Assembly: GCA_963576735.1 (NCBI GenBank)
Contig: OY755188.1
Location: 15,240,323 to 15,304,322, forward strand
DNA length: 64,000 nt
Direction: 5' to 3'
Source: Bedellia somnulentella
Lineage: Eukaryota; Arthropoda; Insecta; Lepidoptera; Bedelliidae
Part shown: piece after piece, positions 42,101-51,280 of the stretch
Layout: the number at the start of each line of letters is the position of its first letter
Position numbering within the stretch: the first letter of the stretch is position 1
Position numbers and translations under genes: made by a program
Notes under the pieces: model-generated
Databases searched by the model: none
The model's input: only the letters and a program-made list of their open reading frames with translations
Told to the model about the DNA's origin: nothing

Positions 42101-43998
42101 GTACATGAAAGACGTTACAATATTGTATGGAACCACATGTTTTGTAAAGTTTCTTGACATACAAATTAGGTATTTGAACCTTTATTTGATCTCACTTTAG
42201 TAAAACCTCTTCCGCTGCTGTTTCTAGTCTTGACGAACACCATAGATGGCTTATGGGAAGTAGGGTATATTGTGATGAAAATAATATGGCTGAGTTGTTT
42301 ATAGTTATGTAAGAATGTGATCAGTAAAGCTGCGATAAGGCCTGCCGCCTTTAAGGTGACCGCTCTGTTTTGTCAGAACATGAGTAATCTGAACAAGTGG
42401 TGACATTATGTCACATGGTACTTTGAACACCATGTGACATAAAGTCATCTCTTGGGATATTAGGCGTATAATATGAGTATTATCCATCTTTATAAAAGTT
42501 CTCCGTACGGTCCCGTATTTCTGAATATTAAACCATTTTATTTATCTAAATAGTTTTAATTTATTTATCTTATAGTTGTTACTAATCAGTAAAATTTTAT
42601 CTTACAGTAAACTCTGAACCAGTGAGTGACGGTGTGAAAGGTTGCGAAAGAGCTATGAAGACCTATAAATGTTTCATTGAAAAGGGCGCTGAGGTGAGAT
42701 ATTTTAAAATAGTATAATTTGATTATGAATACTACAATGCTATAGATTTTATTTTACACATACATATACTCAGGCCATAAATTCCAAAAGGTTGATAGGC
42801 AAGATGGTAGACATAAAGTATCGTTAGTGATGGTTCTCCAACCACATCGCCCAAAAACCACTCAAAAAAGCCCCCTACCCTTAGTCGCCTCTTGCGTAGC
42901 CCGTGGGTAGAAAGGTTTAGTGACATTCTAAGTCAGCACTACACTGCATTGCGGTTGGAGACCCATCACCAAAGATACTTTATTTATACCATCTTGTCCC
43001 TTATCAACTTAAACAGTTTCTAGCTGTAAAGTTCTGGCTAGTATGGGGTTTTTTTAAGGCAATATGTGTAAGAACAAGCCGTGATGGCCGTGCACTGTCC
43101 AAGGTGCTATTCTTATTCCTAAGTTTAGTATGGCAGCGAATGTTGGCTGTGGAAGAAAAAGCATGAGAGTAGAGTCAATGCAGTAAAGATTATCCTTACA
43201 AAAGTGTTTAATGTTAAGTTATGGTAAGTGGTTAAGGTGCCGTGTAGTGTCGGCTTAGAATAACACTACCCCATTTCTGCCCGTGGGTGATCGTAAGAAG
43301 CGACTAAGGGTAAAGGGGCTTTTAAAGTGATTTTTGGGCGATGTCGTTGGTGACCCGTCACCAAAAACATTTATTTTTACCATCTTTTCCCCAATCAACT
43401 TCCAAAAGTGGCTGAGGAATTTTTCAATCCAAAGCTCTGGCTACCCCGTTAAGGGATTTATAGCCGTGAGTATATGTATGTATGTGTGTAATGGTATTCG
43501 TGAATCGTGACTAATGAAAGGTGCGGTGTAAAATATGCTATAGAAAAAAGGATAGAAAAAGAGTGTTAAGAATGTTTGGAAACATGGAACGGATGGATGA
43601 TATTAAATTAATGAAAAATATCTATATAGCTATTTCTAGACCAAATAGAGTGTGTGCTAAAAAAGGCCGGAAGACTCATTTGGACGAAATAGAGAATGTA
43701 CTCAAAAAGGCAGGTGGTGTACGAAGTATGAAGAATAAAAGAGCATGTATGAAAAGAATGATGGATGTGAACGAAGTTGGATAGGTTTGCCAGGATCGTA
43801 CAAAGTGGCAATCGATAGTCTCTGCCTACCCCAATGGGAAATAACAGCGTAAGTATATGTATGTAAGTAAATAAATTGTAGGTGCAGCATTGAAACGATA
43901 TCCAAAATAATTTAATAGCTTGTATAAATTAAATATTATAATTGGAAATAGTCCTAATTTAATGATTATTTCTTTTACAGTTTGGATTTGACTTGTAA
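36139..43998 (+). CDS. Odorant-binding protein OBP-C (PBP/GOBP family, 5 exons)
   Basis: Plus-strand exons are 36139-36201, 39188-39364, 41503-41617, 42608-42693 and 43981-43998, phases 0, 0, 1 and 0, all GT-AG. The protein has 152 residues. The first 21 (MFQKILFVFTCYIAIFSRLT...) are a signal peptide. The cysteines lie in IGCMTD, VPCFLSC, HTCSA, VKGCERA and YKC, spaced x26, x3, x42, x14 and x8. The last exon encodes only F-G-F-D-L and the stop. Exons 1, 2, 4 and 5 match OBP-D in length (63, 177, 86 and 18 bp), making C and D the closest pair in the cluster. Intron 2 starts GTAAGT and is entered by an antisense Rep-B SINE 16 bp downstream; intron 4 holds a Rep-B pair and an RTE-1 fragment. Probable secreted carrier of hydrophobic odorants or other small ligands. 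Confidence 0.93.
36307..37308. mobile_element. Fold-back element with about 175-bp inverted arms in OBP-C intron 1
   Basis: The left arm 36307-36482 and right arm 37136-37308 are nearly perfect complements (AACCGCCTTCAAAAATCCAA / its inverse). The 650-bp centre is not related to other repeats here and shows no transposase. Confidence 0.85.
37443..37960 (+). pseudogene. Helitron-like ORF remnant, broken by a MITE
   Basis: One frame reads RKAKDALRKSRVRENETPIE, and after the insertion another frame reads NERDRQRAALAAETDEQREV. Such RRxRxxETxEQR repeats are common near the N-terminus of Helitron-encoded proteins and related mobile ORFs, so this is probably a degenerate transposon gene. A stop and a frame change separate the halves. 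Confidence 0.45.
37570..37700. mobile_element. Short MITE inserted in the Helitron-like ORF
   Basis: Same family as 31602-31740. TTCAG at 37565-37569 and 37701-37705 looks like the target duplication. Confidence 0.72.
38146..38608. repeat. Tandem repeat, about three 144-bp units, ending in GAAGTCGGTTAA
   Basis: GTAACGAATAC recurs at 38191, 38335 and 38480, giving a period of 144-145 bp with high identity. Each unit contains ATAATCGCGGAC, ACATACATACA and AACCTCCTTT. The array ends in the inverse of the ACCGACTTCAAAAA terminus seen at 5228. Confidence 0.9.
38610..39180. other. End of OBP-C intron 1, no feature recognised
   Basis: AT-rich, with no repeat or exon found before exon 2 at 39188. 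Confidence 0.4.
39381..39590 (-). mobile_element. Rep-B SINE next to the OBP-C exon-2 donor
   Basis: Duplication TTTTACAAATT / TTTTACAATT at 39370-39380 and 39591-39600. The tail begins 16 bp after the donor, antisense to the gene. Diverged and internally shortened. Confidence 0.85.
39648..39730 (+). mobile_element. Rep-A SINE 3' end
   Basis: GTCACGTGATGTTCAGAAGT to TTATGTTATGTT, directly followed by RTE-1 sequence. Confidence 0.82.
39731..40700 (+). mobile_element. RTE-1 LINE 3' kilobase, best copy, interrupted by a Rep-C remnant
   Basis: Reads LYADDQVLLASSAEELQEMM, DKTKTMVFER, YLGNLFTRDG, MYGSECWVWQKKPESRVNAV, WFGHIERMDDKKLVKG and RGRPRRTHLD across frames. One extra base near 39985 and a further small change near 40350 shift the frame. 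It gives the 3' kilobase of the element: end of the reverse transcriptase, the C-terminal domain and the TATGTATG tail. Confidence 0.9.
40514..40602 (+). mobile_element. Rep-C SINE remnant lacking its tRNA core
   Basis: Exact 12-bp duplication GAAGCTAGAGAG at 40502-40513 and 40603-40614. The insert joins the AATAAAGGAAAGAAAAAT part to the TCCTCACATGAGGTTTTCAT end. Confidence 0.85.
40950..41189 (+). mobile_element. Rep-B SINE copy
   Basis: Exact 11-bp duplication TATTTATTCAT at 40939-40949 and 41190-41200. Confidence 0.92.
41672..41887 (-). mobile_element. LINE C-terminal fragment (same family as 26043)
   Basis: Minus strand reads VLEWRPRTGRRSVGRIPQ, then the WTDDL-VKVAG region and EAYVQQWTSIG with a TGATGATGATG tail. 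It contains stops. Confidence 0.8.
42285..42482 (+). mobile_element. Decayed Rep-A SINE
   Basis: GGCTGAGTTG, AAGGCCTGCCGCC, a duplicated TGTGACAT block and TTGGGATATTAGGCGT mark an old copy. Confidence 0.55.
42762..43060. mobile_element. Head-to-head Rep-B fragments
   Basis: Minus-strand piece 42762-42953 with deletions, meeting a plus-strand piece that starts inside the family at TGCGGTTGGAGACCCATCAC (42955) and fades near 43040. In OBP-C intron 4, 69 bp after exon 4. Confidence 0.75.
43080..43865 (+). mobile_element. RTE-1 LINE 3' fragment split by Rep-B, in OBP-C intron 4
   Basis: Left part has ATGGCAGCGAATGTTGGCTG (GSECW region). Right part encodes HLDEIENVLKKAG and KNKRACMKRMMDVNE and ends in the TATGTATG tail, 115 bp before exon 5. 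Confidence 0.85.
43236..43488 (+). mobile_element. Rep-B SINE nested in RTE-1
   Basis: Full-length consensus copy. RTE-1 text resumes after its tail at GGTATTCGTGAA. Confidence 0.87.
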
Positions 43999-44165
43999 AT
44001 CAAGAACGTTGCTACTGCGTTGATACGAAAACCTGCTAAATACAAAAGGACAAAAAGATTTAGTTATAAGATTTTATGATACGCGTACCAATTTTTATTT
44101 ATTATTAAAATTAAGAAGTTTATAGCCATGTCTCATTTCTTATCACTCATCAGTCAAAAATCCTA

Positions 44166-44530
44166 TCCTATTATTATTATAAATGTAAAAGTTTAGATGT
44201 TTGGATATTGTGTGTTTGAGGTGAAAAGGTTTTCTCAATCACAGAATATATGGGAATGAAATTTAGCAAAATGCTTCATAAAAACCTAAATTTATTTATT
44301 TATTTATTTTTTATTTATTTACACACAAGATATAATCTTGACAGATGAGACACCTAAAATGATTACATTTTACTTAACATTTCAATCTCTTATTCAATTT
44401 CAAATTATCAGATCGGATACTTTTTATCCCAGAAAAATTTGACCAGTAAAATATTCACGGATGATTGAACTAAGAGTACCGGAAAAAACGCCTTAAGTTT
44501 TGTCAAAAGCAAATTCGACACAGGAAGTCT
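44166..44530 (+). mobile_element. Non-autonomous moth repeat (AAATGTAAAAGTTTAGATG family), copy 1
   Basis: Shares AAGTTTAGATGTTTGGAT, AATGAAATTTAGCAAAATGC, GGAAAAAACGCC and GAAGTCTGTCGGGTCA with 44872, 45535 and 53757. The last copy ends GTCAGCTAGT, like a Helitron 3' terminus. Confidence 0.6.
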
Positions 44531-44540
44531 GTCGGGTCAA

Positions 44541-44866
44541 AAGTTCACGCCGAATATCCCTGAAGGGGTTGGCATAGGTACTAATAGTTCTGAAAATCAC
44601 GTGATATTGTCACCTGGTGTTCAGGGTAACGACGAATTGCTTGGACAGTGTACTCACGTGATACGGGGGCAGGCCTATCGCCATTTTGTACGAATTTACT
44701 AGGGTTCCTCACGATGTTTCCCTCACCGTTACTAAACATGATAAATTGACCACACATATTATTATGTCTTTAGAAAAAACTAATTGGTGTAGGCCCGACG
44801 ATAGTCGTCTAGTCTAGTCGTCTGCACGATATGCGGTGTTCTACCCACTGAGCTATCACGTCGTCA
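44541..44866 (-). mobile_element. Rep-A SINE with head
   Basis: Reverse complement, complete but diverged, ending CCACTGAGCTATCACGTCG (box A). Confidence 0.87.
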
Positions 44867-44871
44867 ATTTA

Positions 44872-45185
44872 TTTATCCTACTAATATTTATAAAAGTTTA
44901 GATGTTTGGATGTTTGTGTGTTTGAGGTGAAAAGGCTTCTCAATTACCGAATATATGTTATGGTATAAATTTCATGTCATTTTTAATTTGCAAAATTGTT
45001 AATTGTATTATTTTTAAAATAAACTTTTTATTATTATTATTATATACGAATGAAATTTAGGAAAATGCTAGATAATGACAATTATGACATAGAGTACTTT
45101 TTATACCGGAATAATTTGACCAATAAAATTTTCTCGCCTGATTGAATGAATACCGGAAAAAACGCCTAAAATTTGGCATAAGCTA
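44872..45185 (+). mobile_element. Non-autonomous moth repeat, copy 2
   Basis: Same family as 44166, containing an insertion of A/T-rich sequence with an ATT run at about 45027-45044. Confidence 0.55.
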
Positions 45186-45217
45186 CTAAATAAATACAAA
45201 CAATAACTATAATAATG

Positions 45218-45325
45218 AATGAATCTGGAGAGGTTTACCAGGATCGTACAAAGTGGCGATTGATAGTCTCTGCCTACCCCAATGGGAACTAACGACGTGA
45301 GAATATGTACGTATGTATGTATGTT
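45218..45325 (+). mobile_element. RTE-1 LINE 3' terminus
   Basis: GTTTACCAGGATCGTACAAA to TACGTATGTATGTATG. Confidence 0.82.
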
Positions 45326-45396
45326 ATAACTATCCACAACCGTGTTTTCTCACACTTAACTTACATACTTACGATATCGAGTACATACACACGACA

Positions 45397-45480
45397 GCCG
45401 TGGCTGAGTGGATAGGTGGCAAGCTTTTCGGTCCGGGGAGGTTGCTGGTTCGATCCTCGCTGAGTGCAAAATTTATGTGA
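45397..45480 (+). mobile_element. Single tRNA-like SINE head
   Basis: GCCGTGGCTGAGTGGATAGG (box A) and GCTGGTTCGATCCTCGC (box B) in tRNA-like spacing. No acceptor-stem match, so probably a SINE fragment of a family otherwise absent here. Confidence 0.5.
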
Positions 45481-45534
45481 AGTGAATTAATTATTGTTTC
45501 TTAGTTTTGGGTGTAATTTATATATCCTATTTAA

Positions 45535-45765
45535 ATTATAAATATGAAATTTTAGATCTTTGGATGCTTATGTGTTTGAGAACAAAAGGATTCTCAATTA
45601 CAGAACGTATATGAATGAAATTTAACAGAATGCTAGATAATGACCAAAACTATTACATAGAATACTTTTTACCCCGGAAAAATTTGAGCTATAAAAGATT
45701 CACGCCTAATTAAACTTGGAGAACCAGAAAAAACGCCTAAATATTGTAATAAAAATATTTGACTC
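45535..45765 (+). mobile_element. Non-autonomous moth repeat, copy 3
   Basis: Contains AATGAAATTTAACAGAATGC and GAACCAGAAAAAACGCC. Confidence 0.55.
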
Positions 45766-45769
45766 GTTT

Positions 45770-46855
45770 CGTTGGCGGTTCAGTTGTGGTGTGGATAGTA
45801 ATTTAAATGATAACGCAAATAAAGTCGCAGATAGCAAATCTTTAGGCCTAGCGGTTGAAAGGCTGGTTAGGCTTAACGGATATTTAGGTTAATTTAATCG
45901 GGATAGAGAAAGAGTTTGTCCATGCCACAGGTTTGAACTGTTATAACATCAAGAAGGTATTTTATACATAGGTGGACTATTTGAAAAAAATACCTTTTTT
46001 CAAACTATGACTGTAATTGGTTTTGATTGCCAACTTTTTTTAATTATTGTTTCTGGGCATCTTTTAGATTTTGGCCCCTCCCATGGACGAAAAATAAAAT
46101 TTTAAATGGGAGAGGCGGTACTCCCCGATAAGAGCACAGTCGGTCGGGGTCAGGGACTCAAGTTTAAGGTGCCGTTAGTGCAGCGAACAGAGTTTTTGAA
46201 ACATTATAATGCGTATGTTTATAACAATATGGTTTTGAAAAAAATACATCAAAATCTTGAGGCTTTTCTGCTGTAAAATTGGCGATTCGAAACATGATTA
46301 ATACATTTTCGCTCGATAGAAAAAAATCGCCAACATACCTCTAATTACACTCTTTAAAATGGTTTTATATTTTATTTATTTTACCTACTTACATATAACT
46401 TGCATCATAATTTGAGCATTTGTATTTTTAATAATAATTGGCGATTAGTTTTCTTTTTTAATAAATTCAATAAAACAAATATTTTAAAAACATCGATATC
46501 CGCAGTCCTACTCGTGCCCGAGCGCCGCCCGCCGCCCGCTCAGTGCTCGGCGAGCTGCTTTAGGGGATGGACCTATGTCGCGCGCGCCTTGTGTTACAGA
46601 TCTTACAATTTACGCGCGTACGGCGCCGTTAGTGTGCGAGTGACCTATCTGTATACGATGCGCGTCAATGTAGGCGTGAGAGTGACCGTGCGTACGGTTA
46701 GCATTAGCAAATATAAAAGAATTCATCCAATTCATAGATTGCACTCATTTTTATATTTTATTGTTTAATTTATTAGGAATGGGAAAAAGAACAAAACCGT
46801 TAAAGTAACTTCTAATTTCAATTAATAATATTAAATAGTTACAGGTGTAAACTGA
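45770..46855. other. Unassigned region including a CpG-rich patch
   Basis: No exon or repeat family recognised. The patch 46505-46700 is strongly GC/CpG-rich (GCGCCGCCCGCCGCCCGC, GTCGCGCGCGCC) against an AT-rich background. CAGTCGGTCGGGGT at 46138-46151 also occurs at 22319. Confidence 0.45.
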
Positions 46856-46863
46856 AAATTATA

Positions 46864-47105
46864 TACATACATATACTCACGGCTATAAATCCCTTAACGG
46901 GATAGCCAGAGCTTTGGAATGAGAAATTCCTCAGCCACTTTTGGAAGTTGATTTGGGAAAAGATGGTAATAATATATGATTTCGGTGACGGTTCTCCAAC
47001 CACATCGCCCCAAAAATCACTTAAAAAGCCCCTATACCCTTAGTCGCCTCTTACGATCACGGGTAGAAATGGGGTAGTGTTATTCTAAGCCGACACGACA
47101 CGACA
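46864..47105 (-). mobile_element. Rep-B SINE copy
   Basis: Subtype with CCCTTAACGGGATAGCC, like 31224-31340, 43236 and 58390. Confidence 0.87.
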
Positions 47106-47186
47106 AAAGTTATGAAATTATCACTGTAATAATTTTGTTAAACTGACAGGGGTAGACAAATCTATCGTATCATTATATTTTATACG

Positions 47187-47558
47187 ATGACGACATGATA
47201 GTCCAGTGGGTAGAACACCCGCCCGAAAACAGAAGGGCGTGAGTTCCAATCCTAGCTCGGGCCTACACCAATTTGTCTTTTCTAAAGTCATATGTGTGGT
47301 TAATTTATCATGGTTGTTAACGGTGAGGGAAAACATCGTGAGGAAACCCACATGGCTGAGTTGTACTTAGTCATGTGACAGTGTATTCGTACCAGACGGC
47401 GATAGGCCTGCCCCCTATCACGTGAGTACACTGTCTAAGCAAAACGTGGGTACCTTCTCTGGACACTAGATGGCGCTGCCATGAGAGTTCAGAAGTATTT
47501 GGTACCTCTGCTAACCCCTTCGGGGATAAACGGCGTGAACGTTTATGTTTATGTTATA
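47187..47558 (+). mobile_element. Rep-A SINE, full length
   Basis: Head ATGATAGTCCAGTGGGTAGA and GTTCCAATCC, complete body, GTTTATGTTATA tail. Confidence 0.9.
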
Positions 47559-47789
47559 TTTTATATTGTAAACGGCCATGGTAGAAACTATTTTTGAAAT
47601 TGATAACCTAGAGTAAGCGATACATGATTCGTCACCCTGACTGTTATAACCATTCGTAAATATTTTAGAAAGAAAATGTAAATAATCATAAACAAATGTC
47701 CGAACCCATACCATATAAAATATGTGCGAGTGGCTAAAACTGTCGAGTTGACAATAACTGTATTGCTTACCCTACTGTATGTTTTTAAA

Positions 47790-48185
47790 ACGCGCGCACG
47801 CGGCGTCGCGTCGAGGAGACGGCCGCTCGATCGGCGCGTAGGCGCTTCCCCGCGCCCGCGGGGGCAGCACCCCCTCAGATGATATTTTTCGCTGAACCAA
47901 CGGCGCCTTAAGAACCGACGGACGATCCGAGCCGTATCGAGCAGCACCGCCTTCTGCATTTGTGCCGGAACCGACACGCCACAGAAATCCAACCGCCTCA
48001 AGTTGGTCGCGAGGCTGGCTGGAATTAACCCGTTCGCGGATAAAACAATTGGGATTACTTCTGTCGAAGTAACACACCCCACACGTCGGTGATCTGTTGA
48101 GCCAGATCGAGATATTTCCGACGCTTCTCGGCTTCGGCTTTCACGAGACCCTCGTCATGAGGGATAGTGACATCCACTACAAATA
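47790..48185 (-). mobile_element. LINE ORF2 C-terminal fragment, third family, frameshifted
   Basis: Minus-strand frames read PHDEGLVKAEAEKRRKYLDL, then PIVLSANGLIPASLATNLRR and MQKAVLLDTARIVRRFL. From memory this is the C-terminal region of a widespread insect non-LTR reverse-transcriptase ORF. A frame change falls near 48075. Much more GC-rich than its surroundings. Confidence 0.7.
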
Positions 48186-48446
48186 CCCTCGACTGCCACC
48201 GATCCCCAATTTATTATATCCCCGTTTTCCCATCACTATCACTTTCCAAGAAGTAAAATTCAAATACCTAATTTCAGTGAAACAATATTGTTGTTTTTAA
48301 ATTAAGGCGCACAAAGAACACGAGTATCCTATCCTATTGATATTGTAAATGTGAAAGTTTAGATGTTCAGATGTTGGATGTTTGTGTGTTTGTTTCTAAT
48401 TACAGGATAAACGACATTGTCGTTCGATAAGACGTATCAGTTAGAC

Positions 48447-48546
48447 ATACATACATACATATACTCACGGCTATATTTCCCTAGAAGGGGTAGCCAGAGC
48501 TAAGTAATTATAGATTCCTCAGCCACTTTTGGAAGTTGAGTTTGGA
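48447..48546 (-). mobile_element. Rep-B SINE 3' fragment
   Basis: Tail and about 100 bp, ending at GGAAGTTGAGTTTGG. Confidence 0.8.
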
Positions 48547-49055
48547 AGGGGAGCTAGGGGGCTTTTTAAATATTAATAGGGTAAAGCGTTCTGCTTTCAA
48601 TATGCCACACACTGTACAAATTACCATTCCCATTTCTATTTTGCCTTTTATATAACATGTTAATCTCTAATCATATCTAGTTATTTATTATTTTAAATGG
48701 TTTGCCTATAATAGCACTAGTTTACATAAGCTGTTAACATTTATGAAGATTTTATTCAAATACTAGATGAAAACCCGTCTTCGCTCGTATTTTCGACACT
48801 TTTAACCAGAATATGATTGTAACGAAAGCTAATCAACTTTTTTTTATTTCCTATATTATTGTTTCACCGAAATTTCAAATACCACATTATTACGTTCCAG
48901 ATTATCGATGGACATTTTTTTTCTTTACTATCATTATGATCAACCACTAGAATGGATTCCCACAGAATCAAAAACCAGATATGCCTAAATTCCACAATAT
49001 TGCTTTTCCAAATAATAAATATTCCATAAAATCATTTTCCATACATTTAAAATGC

Positions 49056-49395
49056 CTCCGTGGTTTCACGGTTTAGCGCTTGGTTTCAAGTACGGAGGTC
49101 TCGGGTTCGATTCCCGGGAGGTGGTAACCTTACAAATTTAATTTGTAAGATTCAACCCAGTCTGGAAGGATATTGCAGGCTTGAATCAACTTGATTATCC
49201 GAAAATTAAGATGATTCCGTGCTTCGGAGGGCACGTTAAGCCGTCGGTCCCAGCTACTATTATGATAGTAGATATTAGTCTGCCAACCCGCAATTGGCCA
49301 GCGTGGTGGACTATGGACAAATCGCCCTATATAGGATAGGCTCGAGCCCCTTGGTAGAGACATACATGGGCTGTGAGGAATACATTTAAAATACA
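49056..49395 (+). mobile_element. tRNA-derived SINE (GTGCTTCGGAGGGCACG family)
   Basis: tRNA-like head GCCTCCGTGGTTTCACGG with GGGTTCGATTCCCGG, then the conserved central block GTGCTTCGGAGGGCACGTTA and AGCCGTCGGTCCCAGC, known to me from several moth SINEs. Confidence 0.75.
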
Positions 49396-49440
49396 GATAA
49401 TAACAATAATTTTGCAGGCATATTTTATGTAGGTAGTATA

Positions 49441-49545
49441 CCCCCCCCCCGTTCCCTACATGCAGCAAGCATGCAAGCAAGCTGCAAACAAGCAAGTAGG
49501 CATGCATGCAAGCATGGAAGCATGCATGTATATAGGCATTCATCA
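49441..49545 (+). repeat. C-run and (GCATGCAAGCAA)-like simple repeat
   Basis: Ten C residues at 49441-49450, then irregular GCATGCAAGCAAGC repeats to 49545. Confidence 0.8.
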
Positions 49546-49719
49546 GGCACTTAATGTATCTGGTTTTAGTTTTTCTAGGAAATTATACTTCTAGAAAATG
49601 TTTTTATGTACTAATGAAGTTTTTACTAAGATTTTCACGATTGCACATTATAATTGAAACAACTATTGATTTTCGGATATTTTAATCGCGTGTTATTACA
49701 TTATTTTTAACCTAACCAA

Positions 49720-50890
49720 GTCAAGAACCTAAGTCTTAGTGATGAGGACATTATGGTCAGCTTTGATGTTCAGTCTCTTTACAAGACAAGAATATAAGAC
49801 TGTGTTGAAGCTGTCACAGAAAGGTTAACAAATGCTGCTTTAAAATAGTAGCCTCTAAATGCTGGAACGACATCCCACCACCTATCAAAAATGTTCAATC
49901 AATTCAGTGTTTTCGGAAAAAACTTCGCACATGGTTAATTACATCACAGTATAACGAATTCGCTGTACAGTATGGTTGTGCTTCAACTATGAAATTCGAA
50001 TGAGGGCTTACTCTGTTTAGCGCTATACACTTATCTATGTATTACATTTTTATATTTGTCTTATATATTTAGTTTAAAAAATATTTTTATATTATGTTTT
50101 TAGTAATAAATTTTTAGTTTTCTATCCATAATATGTATATCTATCTATTTCTTGATTTATTCTTTATAATTATTATATTCTATTAATTTATTTACATATT
50201 TAATCTTTATTTAAATTCAAATGCTTATGTGATAGTGTGTGTGTGTGTGTGTGTGTATGTAGAATGCTTGCATGAATGCATGTGTGTGTAAGGATTAATG
50301 TATCTGTGTATGTGTGTGCATCTGTGTTCGTGCACTTAGTCTTAAGTTAGTTTTAAGTTAGCTTTAAGTCATGGTCAGAGCTGAAAATCGGCGCTATCCA
50401 CTTACAGTGAATAGACCGAGCTCTAAACCATTTTGTCTTTTTGTATTTTTCTCATGTTGTTTATGTAGTTATGTATTTAAAAAAAGGCAAATAAAATCTT
50501 ATTATTATTATTATTATTATTAAATGCTGACATACCTTTAGAATATGCAGAATTACTTAAACACTGCCTTACAACTGGCTACTTACTTTGGGATAAGGAA
50601 TTCTACATCCGGACTGATGGTGTGGCAATGGCATCCCCAGTCTCTCTTTTTGTAGCCGATATATTCATGGGACGATTGGAGGAGAATGCATTAAAATCCC
50701 TCCCTGTCACTCCAAAGGTTTATAAGAGGTACGTAGATGATACTTTTGCAATCCTACCCAAAAACATAGTCTCTGCATTCTTAGACCATCTTAATTCCAT
50801 TAACCCTAAGATCCAATTTACAATGAAATTAGAGACTAATAATAGTTAAGCCTTTCTAAATTCTGATAAATCAATTAGTCACACAGTTTC
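49720..50890 (+). mobile_element. Penelope-like retroelement fragment, split by a LINE
   Basis: Left part reads DEDIMVSFDVQSLYKT. Right part (from 50530) reads EYAELLKHCLTTGYLLWD, GVAMASPVSLFVADIFMGRL and YKRYVDDTFAIL, the reverse-transcriptase active-site region of Penelope-like elements. Stops at about 49797 and 50847 make it a pseudogene. Lies between OBP-C and OBP-D. Confidence 0.82.
49838..50521 (+). mobile_element. 5'-truncated LINE inserted in the Penelope fragment
   Basis: Exact duplication AAATGCTG at 49830-49837 and 50522-50529. Start encodes KCWNDIPPPIKNVQSIQCFR and KKLRTWL, a typical LINE reverse-transcriptase C-terminus. It ends with a (TTA)n tail at 50499-50521 and contains a TG run at about 50236-50258. 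Confidence 0.85.
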
Positions 50891-51060
50891 TAACCACCCA
50901 ATATGGTTAATACGCGTAATCAAGATGCATTGTCATTAAGTCGTAACCGTTTTGAAACAACGCTTATTTAAAAAAAATACACTTCAAATTTAAGATAAAT
51001 TTTCTTCTGTGTAGAATAGCCGATGGACACCTGTATAGTACAAAACTAAGGTAGAATGTG
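50891..51060. other. Upstream region of OBP-D
   Basis: AT-rich sequence between the Penelope remnant and the blocks shared with OBP-C. Nothing else recognised. Confidence 0.4.
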
Positions 51061-51067
51061 AAGCTCG

Positions 51068-51166
51068 CAACATTCATATAATTTACTATGTCGACAAATT
51101 CTACATAATTTATAACTAGCGACGATAATTGATATCTAGGTATATCATTCTGTTGAATAAACCCTT
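51068..51166 (+). promoter_or_regulatory. Conserved upstream blocks of OBP-D shared with OBP-C
   Basis: CAACATTCATATAATTT (51068-51084), TAGCGACGATAATT (51117-51130) and AATAAACCCTT (51156-51166) appear in the same order as upstream of OBP-C. The spacing between blocks 1 and 2 is longer here (49 against 26 bp) and the other spacings are similar. Confidence 0.5.
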
Positions 51167-51230
51167 AATTTATCCTACATAAACTTAGGCTTTCATATAA
51201 TAATTGAAGAAGACAAAGTTACAAATTCTG

Positions 51231-51237
51231 TATATAT
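51231..51237 (+). promoter_or_regulatory. Putative TATA box of OBP-D
   Basis: TATATAT lies 50 bp upstream of the ATG, with a possible initiator (CCACAGTT) about 30 bp downstream of it. Confidence 0.42.
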
Positions 51238-51280
51238 TTGCATTAAAATCACTCATCGTTAGCCACAGTTCGTTATAAAC

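Noticed and set aside
46400..46768. 122-codon plus-strand open frame
   Set aside because: Arises from the CpG-rich patch where stops are rare; no recognisable domain or codon pattern.
47588..48082. 164-codon minus-strand frame as a host gene
   Set aside because: Contains the PIVLSANGLI and ARIVRRFL motifs of a LINE ORF and changes frame mid-way.
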